Below, piece after piece: positions 34,146 to 42,035 of a stretch of 42,364 nucleotides of DNA. The position numbers and the translations under genes are program-made. The number at the start of each line of letters is the position of its first letter. The stretch's first letter is position 1. The notes under the pieces are model-generated. The model was not told the DNA's origin. It saw only the letters and a list, made by a program, of their open reading frames with translations, and did not search any database. The stretch is from Candidatus Avirikenella pullistercoris (lineage in GTDB: Bacteria; Bacteroidota; Bacteroidia; Bacteroidales; Rikenellaceae): the NCBI GenBank assembly GCA_018710935.1, contig DVIX01000082.1, positions 1 through 42,364 of the forward strand, in the 5' to 3' direction.

Positions 34146-34935
34146 AGAAATCGTTGTATTCCTCTATATAATTTTCATCTCCAGCCGGAGAGAGTATTTC
34201 GATACCTTGTTCTCCCGCATATTTTATAATATCCTCGTTAACCTCTTTCCCCGCCACGATAATTCCGTCGGTAAATTGCAGCGTATACTTCAACAGGTTT
34301 TCATAGGCAGGTTCCGCCAATATTTCCGCTTGCCCCGCATCGAAACCTTCCGACTCCAATTTTTCCCGGAATTTCACATCCAATGCACCGGGGAAAGTAT
34401 TGTCATACAACGAAACCACTATTTTCGACGAAGCGAACAACGGATCATCGCTATACAATGATTTGATATATGCCGGCATCAACCAGGAAAACCAGCCGTG
34501 GCAATGGATTATATCGGGAGACCAACGCAATTTACTCACCGTTTCGATCACTCCTCTTGCAAAGAAAATAGCCCTCTCGTCATTATCCGGGAAATAATTT
34601 CCCTGCGCATCCGTCAGGATAAATTTACGCTGGAAATAATCTTCGTTATCGATGAAATAGACCTGTAGCCGGGCATTCGGAATAGAAGCAACCTTAATAA
34701 TGAGTTGATGGTCCGTATCATCTATCACAATGTTCATGCCGGAAAGGCGAATCACTTCGTGCAACTGGTTACGCCTTTCGTTTATACAACCGTAACGAGG
34801 CATAAAGGTTCTTATATCCCTCCCCTTCTCCTGAATAGCCTGAGGCAAAGCCCTGCACAAACGCGACATTTCGCTCTCAGGAAGATACGGCATCAATTCC
34901 TGGCAAACGTACAAGATTCTTGCTTTATCACTCAT
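34123..34935 (-). CDS. Glycogen/starch synthase N-terminal domain protein (GT5 half only)
   Basis: 270 aa, half the length of GlgA (about 480). It carries only the N-terminal Rossmann-like domain: ILYVCQELMPYLPESEMSRL, the glycan-binding DERAIFFARGVIETV, WSPDIIHCHGWFSWLMP. The C-terminal GT1-type nucleotide-sugar-binding domain is missing, and no stop or shift suggests a recent break. The N-terminal signature normally KTGGLAD is here PESEMSRL. This short form is widespread in Bacteroidota next to DUF4270. Catalysis is doubtful; a structural or regulatory role is possible. Confidence 0.75.
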   Translation of the reverse strand: MSDKARILYVCQELMPYLPESEMSRLCRALPQAIQEKGRDIRTFMPRYGCINERRNQLHEVIRLSGMNIVIDDTDHQLIIKVASIPNARLQVYFIDNEDYFQRKFILTDAQGNYFPDNDERAIFFARGVIETVSKLRWSPDIIHCHGWFSWLMPAYIKSLYSDDPLFASSKIVVSLYDNTFPGALDVKFREKLESEGFDAGQAEILAEPAYENLLKYTLQFTDGIIVAGKEVNEDIIKYAGEQGIEILSPAGDENYIEEYNDFYEKILSK

Positions 34936-35280
34936 TATTTATGTTAGTTAAATTTCGGCTTTATCCGCATTGAAACAAACGGGAAAAGCAGGACAATTAT
35001 TGTTTAATATCCACACACAATTCTATATATACAGGAAAAGCCAACGCAATCTCCGAAAACCCGTTTTTCAGTAATTGCCAAACCGCATCCCATATTTTGC
35101 AAAGATAGCGATTTTATTAATTTATCGCAAACTCCGCTCTAAATTACTATCAATCAATTACAAGCCATTTCCCGCACACATTCCTGCCGGTGCTTTCAAA
35201 ATACACCGAACCGCAATTCCCGCTCCCGAAAATAGGAAATGCGATATTTCTCCCTCTGCAATACATGTCATCCCGGGAAT
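34936..35280. other. Intergenic region, leader of the GT5-like/DUF4270/topA unit
   Basis: Holds the promoter at 35100-35131 and a leader of about 160 nt without a recognisable RNA motif. Confidence 0.4.
35100..35131 (-). promoter_or_regulatory. Promoter of the GT5-like/DUF4270/topA operon
   Basis: Minus strand: TTTG at 35131-35128, 20-bp spacer, TATCTTTG at 35107-35100. Full match to the Bacteroidota consensus. Confidence 0.7.
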
Positions 35281-36060
35281 CTATTCCCCGACTAACTTCG
35301 TACCTCCGTAACCGGGAGCAGCAATCGCATCGCTGCCACAGATTACTACCGATTTTACCCCGCTGGCTATCGCTTTAAAGGCATTGTCGAGTTTCGGTAT
35401 CATACCCGCAACCACAACTCCCGATTTTTTCAGCAACTCATACTCCGGCAAAGTAATCCGGGGAATGACGGAATATTCATCGTTAATATCGGAAAGTACG
35501 CCTTTTTTCTCAAAACAATAAACAAGTTCCACTTCGTAAACCCCGGAAAGCGCCACCGCTACCGTTTGAGCAACCGTATCGGCGTTGGTATTCAACAACA
35601 TACCTGTTCCGGCATGGGTTATCGGCGCTACGACCAATGTATAACCGCTATCGATCAACATCTGCGCCGTAGAAACGGAAAAACGCTCCACGATCGGATC
35701 GCCTACATATCCGAAATCAATCGGATTAGGAATACGCTTAAGAGAAGGCATCAAAGAGCCGTCGGCTCCGCACAAACCGAACGCATTTACCCGAAGCCCC
35801 TGCAGCCGGGCTACGATTTTTTTATTGACCAACCCGGCATACACCATGGTGACCACATCCAGCGTCTGCGCATCGGTAACACGCCGCCCCTCTATCATCT
35901 GAGTCTCTATCCCCAACGCCTTAGAAATAGTAGTAGCGATTTTACCTCCTCCGTGGACCAACACTTTCGGACCTTCCAATGCGGCAAAATCCTCAAGGAA
36001 AGAGGTCAATTTTTCAGGGTTATCAACAACATTTCCCCCTATTTTAACAACTTTCAACAT
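35281..36060 (-). CDS. argB: Acetylglutamate kinase family (ArgB)
   Basis: 259 aa from the ATG at 36060 (MLKVVKIGGNVVDN); the frame is open to 36153 but the extra part has no family match. Amino-acid kinase fold: VKIGGNV, LVHGGGKIAT (glycine loop), AFGLCGADGSL, LNTNADTVAQTVA, AGMIPKLDNAF near the C-terminus. It phosphorylates an N-acylglutamate in arginine synthesis; in some Bacteroidota the acyl group is succinyl, not acetyl, and the sequence does not settle which. It lies downstream of the argG-C-D operon behind a terminator and a 418-bp gap, so it may be a separate unit. Confidence 0.9.
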   Translation of the reverse strand: MLKVVKIGGNVVDNPEKLTSFLEDFAALEGPKVLVHGGGKIATTISKALGIETQMIEGRRVTDAQTLDVVTMVYAGLVNKKIVARLQGLRVNAFGLCGADGSLMPSLKRIPNPIDFGYVGDPIVERFSVSTAQMLIDSGYTLVVAPITHAGTGMLLNTNADTVAQTVAVALSGVYEVELVYCFEKKGVLSDINDEYSVIPRITLPEYELLKKSGVVVAGMIPKLDNAFKAIASGVKSVVICGSDAIAAPGYGGTKLVGE

Positions 36061-36405
36061 AGTTATCAACAGTATTAAAAATAAACATCCAACTTTCGGA
36101 TACGATACTCTCGCCTTCCATTCGGTTTCCATCCCCTCAAACAAGACAAGCAATTATTTTTTACTCTTCGGAACCGATCATTCTCCCATTCCCAAAACAC
36201 AGACTCATTTCGTTTCCTCCGAATCCCCGACATTCCATTACCTGTCCGCCTGCCGGTATCCGAACAGAAAGAGGCATATATCCGGGCTCCTTCCTTCTCT
36301 TGCCGAAATCGAAAACGGTGTCGGAACGCCCCCGCAATCCTGCAATCCCCTTCCTACAAAATACCGGAAAGCCTTATCCTGCCCTCCACCTATCTTCCAA
36401 AAACA
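36061..36405. other. Gap between argB and the argD terminator
   Basis: No gene seen on either strand. A weak TATTTTG on the minus strand at 36365-36359 could serve argB. Not conserved in any way I can judge. Confidence 0.3.
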
Positions 36406-36467
36406 AAACCGTTTAAACCGGCCGTTCTTCGTCAAAACGGGAACGGGCTATCCGGTTTAAACAGTTT
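36406..36467 (-). terminator. Terminator of the arginine operon (after argD)
   Basis: Long hairpin: arms AAACCGTTTAAACCGG and CCGGTTTAAACAGTTT enclose an inner hairpin (CCGTTC/GAACGG). On the minus strand TGTTTTTGG follows. Confidence 0.7.
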
Positions 36468-36477
36468 TACGTAAAAT

Positions 36478-37611
36478 CTATTTCAATAACTTAGCAAAAG
36501 AGGTCAGGAAAATATCGCAATGCTCTTTTGTCAGATTCAAAGCCGGCAAAAGACGCAATACATTCTTATTTCCCGAAGAACCTACGAATATCTTTTCTTC
36601 GAATACCAATTTTTTCCGGATAGCGGCCGTATCTTCAAAAAGTTCGATGCCGATCATCAAACCTTTGCCCCTTACCTCTTTAATATTCGGCAATTTAGCA
36701 ATCTCATCCATCAAATACTTACCCATCTTTCCGGCATTTTCTATCAAATTATCCTGCGCTATTACGTCGCATACGGCGATAGCGGCAGCACAAGCCAGAT
36801 GATTGCCGCCGAAAGTAGTTCCCAACATCCCGTAACGCGGTTCGATATGGGGCGCAATCGAAAGGGCGCCGATAGGAAACCCATTGCCTATCCCTTTTGC
36901 CATCGTATAAATATCGGCTTTCACCCCCGCCCAATCGTGGGAATAATATTTTCCGCTCCTGCCGCATCCGCATTGTACGGAATCGGCAATAAAGACCGCA
37001 TTAAACCGGTCGCATAACGAACGTATTTTTTTCAGATAACTGTCCGTAGCGACTACAATGCCGGCTACACCCTGAATCCCCTCTACGATAACCGATGAAA
37101 TTTCATTCCCATAAGCAGCGAAAGCAGCCTCCAAAGCAGCCTCATCGTTCATCGGCAGGAACGACACATGATCGGTTTTATTAACCGGCGCCACGATATT
37201 CGGATTATCGGTAGCGGAAACCGCTAACGAAGTACGCCCGTGAAAAGCCCCTTTAACCGCCAACACCTTGCTTTTACCGTTATGGAACGAAGCCAGCTTC
37301 ATCGCATTTTCGTTCGCTTCCGCTCCGGAATTGCATAAAAACAACTGGTAATCTTCCTTACCCGACAATTTTCCCAATTTATCCGCCAGCTCTTCCTGCA
37401 TGGATATTTTTACAGAGTTGGAATAAAAACCCAATTTATGTAATTGGTTCGTCAGCATTTCCACATAATGCGGATGAGTATGCCCGATGGATATTACGGC
37501 ATGGCCGCCATACATATCCAAATATCTTTCTCCTTTCGAATCCCATACGAACGATCCCTCGCCTTTTACGATCTCTACGTCATATACGGGATATACATCA
37601 AACATTTTCAT
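36478..37611 (-). CDS. argD: Acetylornithine/succinylornithine aminotransferase
   Basis: 377 aa, class III PLP aminotransferase. PLP Lys239 in YTMAKGIGNGFP; phosphate contacts NSGAEANE (94-101); FHGRT (123-127). The usual active-site DEVQ is D-S-V-Q here (210-213), as in other Bacteroidales members. It makes N-acylornithine from the semialdehyde and glutamate. Last gene of the GNAT-argG-argC-argD set. Confidence 0.92.
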   Translation of the reverse strand: MKMFDVYPVYDVEIVKGEGSFVWDSKGERYLDMYGGHAVISIGHTHPHYVEMLTNQLHKLGFYSNSVKISMQEELADKLGKLSGKEDYQLFLCNSGAEANENAMKLASFHNGKSKVLAVKGAFHGRTSLAVSATDNPNIVAPVNKTDHVSFLPMNDEAALEAAFAAYGNEISSVIVEGIQGVAGIVVATDSYLKKIRSLCDRFNAVFIADSVQCGCGRSGKYYSHDWAGVKADIYTMAKGIGNGFPIGALSIAPHIEPRYGMLGTTFGGNHLACAAAIAVCDVIAQDNLIENAGKMGKYLMDEIAKLPNIKEVRGKGLMIGIELFEDTAAIRKKLVFEEKIFVGSSGNKNVLRLLPALNLTKEHCDIFLTSFAKLLK

Positions 37612-37734
37612 CTTTCAAAAAATTTTATGCCCCGCACGAACTATATGAAGCCCATGCCACGGCCGTATTCAACACTTAAAATACCGTTTCCCCGAAAACC
37701 TGCCGGCAACCCGCCGGAATATTCCGGGTATTTT

Positions 37735-38721
37735 TTAAAACGCGACGGGTTTCAACCTCAACCCCGCCTTTTCATCCAGGCCGAACATCAGATTCATGTT
37801 CTGCACAGCTTGTCCCGACGCTCCCTTCAACAGATTGTCGATAACACACATGATAAGCAGCTTATCATCGTGTTTCTCCAAAGAGACAATCGCTTTATTG
37901 GTATTCACCACCTGCTTCAGATGAACATTCTTATCGCTTACGAAAGTAAACGCCGCATCGCCGTACGTATTTTTATAAAGCTCCTTAGCCTCTTCCAACG
38001 ACAAATCGCATTTCGTATAGATAGAAGCGATAATGCCCCGAGGAAAATCCCCCCGGTAAGGAATAAAATTAATCGCCTTGTCAAAAGAGGGCTGCAACTT
38101 TCTGACCGTTTCGCCTATCTCGTTCAAATGCTGGTGAGTAAACATTTTGTAGGTGGACATATTGGAGTGGCGCCAACTGAAATGCGAAGTCGCCGACAAC
38201 GACTGTCCCGCCCCGGTAGAACCGGTAATGGCGCTTATCTGTATCTCATCCCGCAACAAACCGGCCTTTGCCAAAGGTACGATACCTAATTGCAGACAGG
38301 TAGCGAAACAGCCCGGATTGGCAATATTATCCGCCTTCATGATTTCCGCCCTATTCACTTCCGGAAGGCCGTAAACAAATTTACGATCCCCGATAGCGGA
38401 AGTAGCGGACAACCGGAAATCCTGACTCAGGTCGATTACCTTAATCCTCGAATCGACCGCATTCTTTTCCAAAAATTTGCGGGCATCCCCATGCCCTACG
38501 CAGAGGAACAATACATCGATATCCGAAGAGAGGCTGTCCGAAAATTTCATATCCGTATCACCGAACAAATCGGTATGTACCTCCCACAAATAGTTTCCCG
38601 CATTGCTGTTGCTATGCACGAACACCAATTCGACATCGGGGTGGTTAATCAATATGCGGCACGCTTCTCCGCCGGTGTATCCGGCACCGCCTGCAATACC
38701 TGCTCTTATCTTTTTCGCCAT
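37735..38721 (-). CDS. argC: N-acetyl-gamma-glutamyl-phosphate reductase
   Basis: 328 aa from the ATG at 38721 (MAKKIRAGIAGGAGYTGGEA); the frame opens four codons earlier. NADP-binding GGAGYTG (11-17), catalytic Cys138 in ANPGCFATCLQL, C-terminal NLLKGASGQAVQNMN loop. It reduces N-acylglutamyl phosphate to the semialdehyde. Third gene of the arginine operon; a hairpin with a T-run lies between argG and argC. Confidence 0.95.
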   Translation of the reverse strand: MAKKIRAGIAGGAGYTGGEACRILINHPDVELVFVHSNSNAGNYLWEVHTDLFGDTDMKFSDSLSSDIDVLFLCVGHGDARKFLEKNAVDSRIKVIDLSQDFRLSATSAIGDRKFVYGLPEVNRAEIMKADNIANPGCFATCLQLGIVPLAKAGLLRDEIQISAITGSTGAGQSLSATSHFSWRHSNMSTYKMFTHQHLNEIGETVRKLQPSFDKAINFIPYRGDFPRGIIASIYTKCDLSLEEAKELYKNTYGDAAFTFVSDKNVHLKQVVNTNKAIVSLEKHDDKLLIMCVIDNLLKGASGQAVQNMNLMFGLDEKAGLRLKPVAF

Positions 38722-38743
38722 ATTCGTAATCATTTAAAATAAA

Positions 38744-38788
38744 AGGGGCTCAGCAACAATATCCTTCGACATTATTCCAAAAGCCCCT
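38744..38788 (-). terminator. Possible intra-operon terminator between argG and argC
   Basis: 7-bp stem AGGGGCT/AGCCCCT with a 31-nt loop; reading on the minus strand the stem is followed by TTTTATTTTA. It would lower argC-argD expression relative to argG. Confidence 0.4.
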
Positions 38789-38849
38789 GTATATACGGGC
38801 TTTCAGTGTCTGACATTACCGACTCCACAGCCCGGCAGCATCGTTCTAC

Positions 38850-40049
38850 TTACTTATCGTTCTCCTTATTCACCAATCGGTACATCATGGTCTGATTCCC
38901 GAAAATTTTTCCGAATCCCTTAACGTCTTCGCCTGTCCACGCATTGTTCATCACTTCGCCGTAACTACCGAAATCGTTATTCATCAAATCGTGTTCGGAA
39001 CGGATACCGACCATATCGAAATAATAAGGATGCAAGCGGACAATCACATCGCCGGTCACATATTTCTGGCTGCTTTCCAACATCGCTTCCATATCGCGCA
39101 TCACCGGGTCGTAATATTGTCCCTCATGCAGATAGTTGGCATAAAACGCAGAAATCTGATCTTTCCAGAACAGTTGCCATTTCGTCAACACATGTTTTTC
39201 CAACATATGGTGCGCTTTGATAATCACCATCGGAGCCGCAGCCTCGAAACCGACACGCCCTTTGATGCCGATAATCGTATCGCCGATATGCATCCCGCGC
39301 CCTACGGCATAAGCTCCGGCTATCTCCTGTACTTTCAGAATCGCATCCACCGGATTATCGAAATGAGTACCGTTCACCCCTTTCAATTCGCCTTTTTCAA
39401 ATGTCAGCGTGATATCTTCGCTGCCTTCCTTCGTCAGTTGGGTAGGATAAGCCTCTTCCGGCAGAGTGGTATCGGAAGAAAGCGTCTCTTTTCCGCCGAC
39501 CGATGTTCCCCATATCCCCTGATTAATGGAATATTCCGCTTTCTTAAAGTCGAAATCGACACCGTGGCCGCGCAGATAGGCAATCTCTTCTTCACGGCTC
39601 AGACGTTTTTCACGAATCAGAGCAATAATAGGTATTTCCGGAATCAAGGTATTGAATATCATATCGAAACGTACCTGATCATTCCCTGCACCCGTACTGC
39701 CGTGGCAAACGAAGTCCGCTTTGATCTCTTTCGCATAATGCGCTATCGCCGTAGCCTGCGAAATACGTTCGGCACTTACGGATAACGGGTAAGTCGCATT
39801 CTTCAGCATATTCCCGTAAACCATATAACGAATCGTCTGTTCATAATAGGTCTGCGTAACATCTAAACATTTGAACGATTTTACGCCCAAGCCATACGCC
39901 CGTTCTTCGATTTTTTTCAGCTCTTTTTCAGAGAATCCGCCGGTGTTGGCAATCGCCGCATACACCTCAAGCCCCATTTCCTTCGACAGGTAAATCGCAC
40001 AATAAGATGTGTCGAGGCCGCCGCTAAATGCTAATACTACTTTTTTCAT
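38850..40049 (-). CDS. argG: Argininosuccinate synthase
   Basis: 399 aa from the ATG at 40049, which starts the family N-terminus MKKVVLAFSGGLDTSYCAIYL (ATP pyrophosphatase loop SGGLDTS); the frame extends ten codons upstream. Further motifs: CHGSTGAGNDQVRFD, YSINQGIWGTSVGG, ANTGGFSEKEL. It condenses citrulline and aspartate, ATP-dependent. The start is 13 bp after the GNAT stop, so both genes share a transcript. Confidence 0.96.
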   Translation of the reverse strand: MKKVVLAFSGGLDTSYCAIYLSKEMGLEVYAAIANTGGFSEKELKKIEERAYGLGVKSFKCLDVTQTYYEQTIRYMVYGNMLKNATYPLSVSAERISQATAIAHYAKEIKADFVCHGSTGAGNDQVRFDMIFNTLIPEIPIIALIREKRLSREEEIAYLRGHGVDFDFKKAEYSINQGIWGTSVGGKETLSSDTTLPEEAYPTQLTKEGSEDITLTFEKGELKGVNGTHFDNPVDAILKVQEIAGAYAVGRGMHIGDTIIGIKGRVGFEAAAPMVIIKAHHMLEKHVLTKWQLFWKDQISAFYANYLHEGQYYDPVMRDMEAMLESSQKYVTGDVIVRLHPYYFDMVGIRSEHDLMNNDFGSYGEVMNNAWTGEDVKGFGKIFGNQTMMYRLVNKENDK

Positions 40050-40062
40050 AATCTTATCTTTC

Positions 40063-40671
40063 TTATTTATTTTCTTCAAGAATCACCCGCTCTCCTTTCA
40101 GTATCTCGTCGATATCCACCCGCGGGGACTGTTTTTCCGGATCGAAAATCATTGCCGTACAAAGGCAGTTTTTCCGCCCTTTGCTGGTCAATATCGGGTA
40201 ATTGATGCAACTCTCGCATCCCTTCCAGAAAGCGTCGTCGTCTGTCAGTTCCGAAAAGGTCACCGGAAAATATCCCAGTTCGGAATTGATTTTCATCACA
40301 GCCAATCCGGTAGTCAACCCGAACAGCTTAGCCCCTTTAAAACGTTTCAATGACAATGCGAAAGTTTTTGTCTTGATAGCTTTCGCCAAACCCAACTTCC
40401 GAAATTCAGGATTGATTATAAGCCCCGAATTCGCAACATATTTGCCATGTCCCCAAGTCTCTATGTAACTGAATCCTGCCCAACGGCCGTCTTTGTGAAA
40501 CGCAATTACCGCCTTTCCGTCCCTCATTTTCTGAGCGACATACTCAGGTGAACGTTTTGCAATACCTGTCCCTCTCGCTTTAGCGGATTCCGCCATCTCG
40601 GTGCAGATCTCTTCAGCAAAACCGACATGCTCGCTGGAGGCAACATGCACATCAAAATCATCTATCGTCAT
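40063..40671 (-). CDS. GNAT-family acyltransferase, first gene of the arginine operon
   Basis: 202 aa. GNAT fold with the acyl-CoA site around NPEFRKLGLAKAIK (87-100), RxxGxA type. A C-terminal region has four Cys: C152, C155, C169, C171 (CxxC-x13-CxC), which could bind a metal. It is transcribed first in the operon, 13 bp before argG. A role as the first-step N-acyl-glutamate synthase is an inference from position: no other argA or argJ is in the window. It is not a known ArgA by sequence pattern. Confidence 0.8.
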   Translation of the reverse strand: MTIDDFDVHVASSEHVGFAEEICTEMAESAKARGTGIAKRSPEYVAQKMRDGKAVIAFHKDGRWAGFSYIETWGHGKYVANSGLIINPEFRKLGLAKAIKTKTFALSLKRFKGAKLFGLTTGLAVMKINSELGYFPVTFSELTDDDAFWKGCESCINYPILTSKGRKNCLCTAMIFDPEKQSPRVDIDEILKGERVILEENK

Positions 40672-40804
40672 CTTATTTAATATGAAATTAAACTGGTTTT
40701 CAAAGAATCATACCCAATAAGAACTTATGTCCTATTACGATATATTCATACCTATTGGATATAGTAAATCTGGAATGGAAAACTTCCGACACGGAGCCGA
40801 AAAA
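40672..40804. promoter_or_regulatory. Leader between the arginine leader peptide and the GNAT gene
   Basis: About 133 nt. Minus strand offers small hairpins (ATAAG/CTTAT near 40725; CCAATA/TATTGG long loop), but no clear T-tailed terminator. An attenuator structure is therefore not proven. Confidence 0.4.
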
Positions 40805-40906
40805 CTATCGTCGTCGCCGCTCGATGCCATAACGGACAAACGCATAAGACTCCCGGCCTCTGACGATGCCGGAAACGAAAGCCGATGTATTTGACTGACT
40901 GTTCAT
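40805..40906 (-). CDS. Arginine-rich leader peptide
   Basis: 33 codons plus TAG, ATG at 40906, about 20 nt after the predicted transcription start. The product begins MNSQSNTSAFV and ends with four Arg codons (CGA or CGG) directly before the stop; seven of 33 residues are Arg (positions 16, 18, 25, 30-33). Arg density rises toward the end, as in amino-acid leader peptides where ribosome stalling at scarce tRNA sets expression of the biosynthetic operon. The operon downstream is GNAT-argG-argC-argD, that is, arginine synthesis. It is the strongest sign of attenuation-like control here. No SD is seen, as is usual in this phylum. Confidence 0.75.
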   Translation of the reverse strand: MNSQSNTSAFVSGIVRGRESYAFVRYGIERRRR

Positions 40907-40933
40907 TGCGTTATGCGATATAAGAAAACAATG

Positions 40934-40962
40934 CAAAGTTATAAAAATATCTACAAAACAAA
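40934..40962 (-). promoter_or_regulatory. Promoter of the arginine operon
   Basis: Minus strand: TTTG at 40962-40959, 17-bp spacer, TAACTTTG at 40941-40934. The transcript would start near 40928, just ahead of the leader peptide. Confidence 0.6.
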
Positions 40963-41111
40963 AGAAAGAATTTAAAATTTAACATAAAAATTCCAGTCCG
41001 TGAATTTACATATTTACTGTTCTTTTTTCATTCCGGCAGGCTTTTTGTTCTTATAAAAAGATTATCCATTCACATTACAATTAAAAAGCCGTTCAGGCAA
41101 GGAGAAAAATT

Positions 41112-41846
41112 ATGGAACCCATATTACATACCGCAAATTCAAGAGGCCACTTCGACCATGGTTGGTTAAACACCTCACATACATTCAGTTTCGCAGACTA
41201 TTACGACCCCGAACGAATCCACTTCGGCGCCCTGCGGGTACTCAACGACGATATCATAGCCCCGGGCACAGGCTTCGGCATGCACCCCCACCGCAACATG
41301 GAAGTTATTTCCATTCCGTTAAAAGGCGACCTGGAACACCAGGACAGCTTAGGACACACCTCCGTAATACGGCACGGAGAGATACAAGTAATGAGCGCAG
41401 GACGAGGCATCATGCACAGCGAATACAACAAAAATTCCGACCGAAACGCCGAATTCCTGCAAATATGGGTATTCCCATACCGGCAGAATGTCGCCCCCCG
41501 TTATGAAAATGCCGCTATCGCAGACCTTATCGTAAAAAACGAACTGAGCCAGATCGTATCGCCCTACCCCGGAAACGGGAAAGGATTATGGATATACCAA
41601 AACGCCTGGTTCTCATTCGGAGAACTCGACAAAGGGATAAAACGGACATACAAATTCCACTCCTCGAAAAGCGAAGGTGTATATATTTTCGTTATCGAAG
41701 GAAAAATAAAAACAGAAGGCATAGAACTGTCCCGCCGCGACGGTTTAGGCGTTTACCGAAATAAAGAGAGCATCGAAATAGAAACTCTCGAAAACGCACT
41801 GCTTCTATTAATGGAAGTACCGCCCATGCCGGATATGCAGGACTAA
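41112..41846 (+). CDS. Pirin family protein
   Basis: 244 aa, bicupin. Metal ligands in the N-terminal cupin: His58 and His60 (GMHPHRNME), His102 and Glu104 (GIMHSEY). The start AGRGIMHSEYN and DLEHQDSLGHTSVI are diagnostic for pirins. Bacterial pirins such as YhhW act as quercetin 2,3-dioxygenases; others bind regulators. The RBS GGCAAGGAG ahead of the ATG is unusually strong for this genome. Stand-alone gene. Confidence 0.92.
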   Translation: MEPILHTANSRGHFDHGWLNTSHTFSFADYYDPERIHFGALRVLNDDIIAPGTGFGMHPHRNMEVISIPLKGDLEHQDSLGHTSVIRHGEIQVMSAGRGIMHSEYNKNSDRNAEFLQIWVFPYRQNVAPRYENAAIADLIVKNELSQIVSPYPGNGKGLWIYQNAWFSFGELDKGIKRTYKFHSSKSEGVYIFVIEGKIKTEGIELSRRDGLGVYRNKESIEIETLENALLLLMEVPPMPDMQD

Positions 41847-41858
41847 TTCCTTTTCATT

Positions 41859-41918
41859 AGCCGGTTTCAGCTTTACAACAAGTTTTTCAAATAAAATTCT
41901 GCAAAGCCGAAACCGGCT
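41859..41918 (+). terminator. Terminator after the pirin gene
   Basis: 16-position stem AGCCGGTTTCAGCTTT / AAAGCCGAAACCGGCT with one mismatch, 28-nt loop, then TTATTCTGTTT. Confidence 0.7.
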
Positions 41919-42035
41919 TTATTCTGTTTATTCATACCTGAAATTCCGGGACACTCCTTTATTCCCATTCATTCCCCGGCCCCACGGGTCCGGCTCCGCT
42001 GTCTTTTACCGTATGACATCCGGCAATGACACGAT

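Noticed and set aside
36061-36153. Longer argB start at 36153
   Set aside because: The extra 31 residues have no family match; the known N-terminus MLKVVKIGGN starts at 36060.
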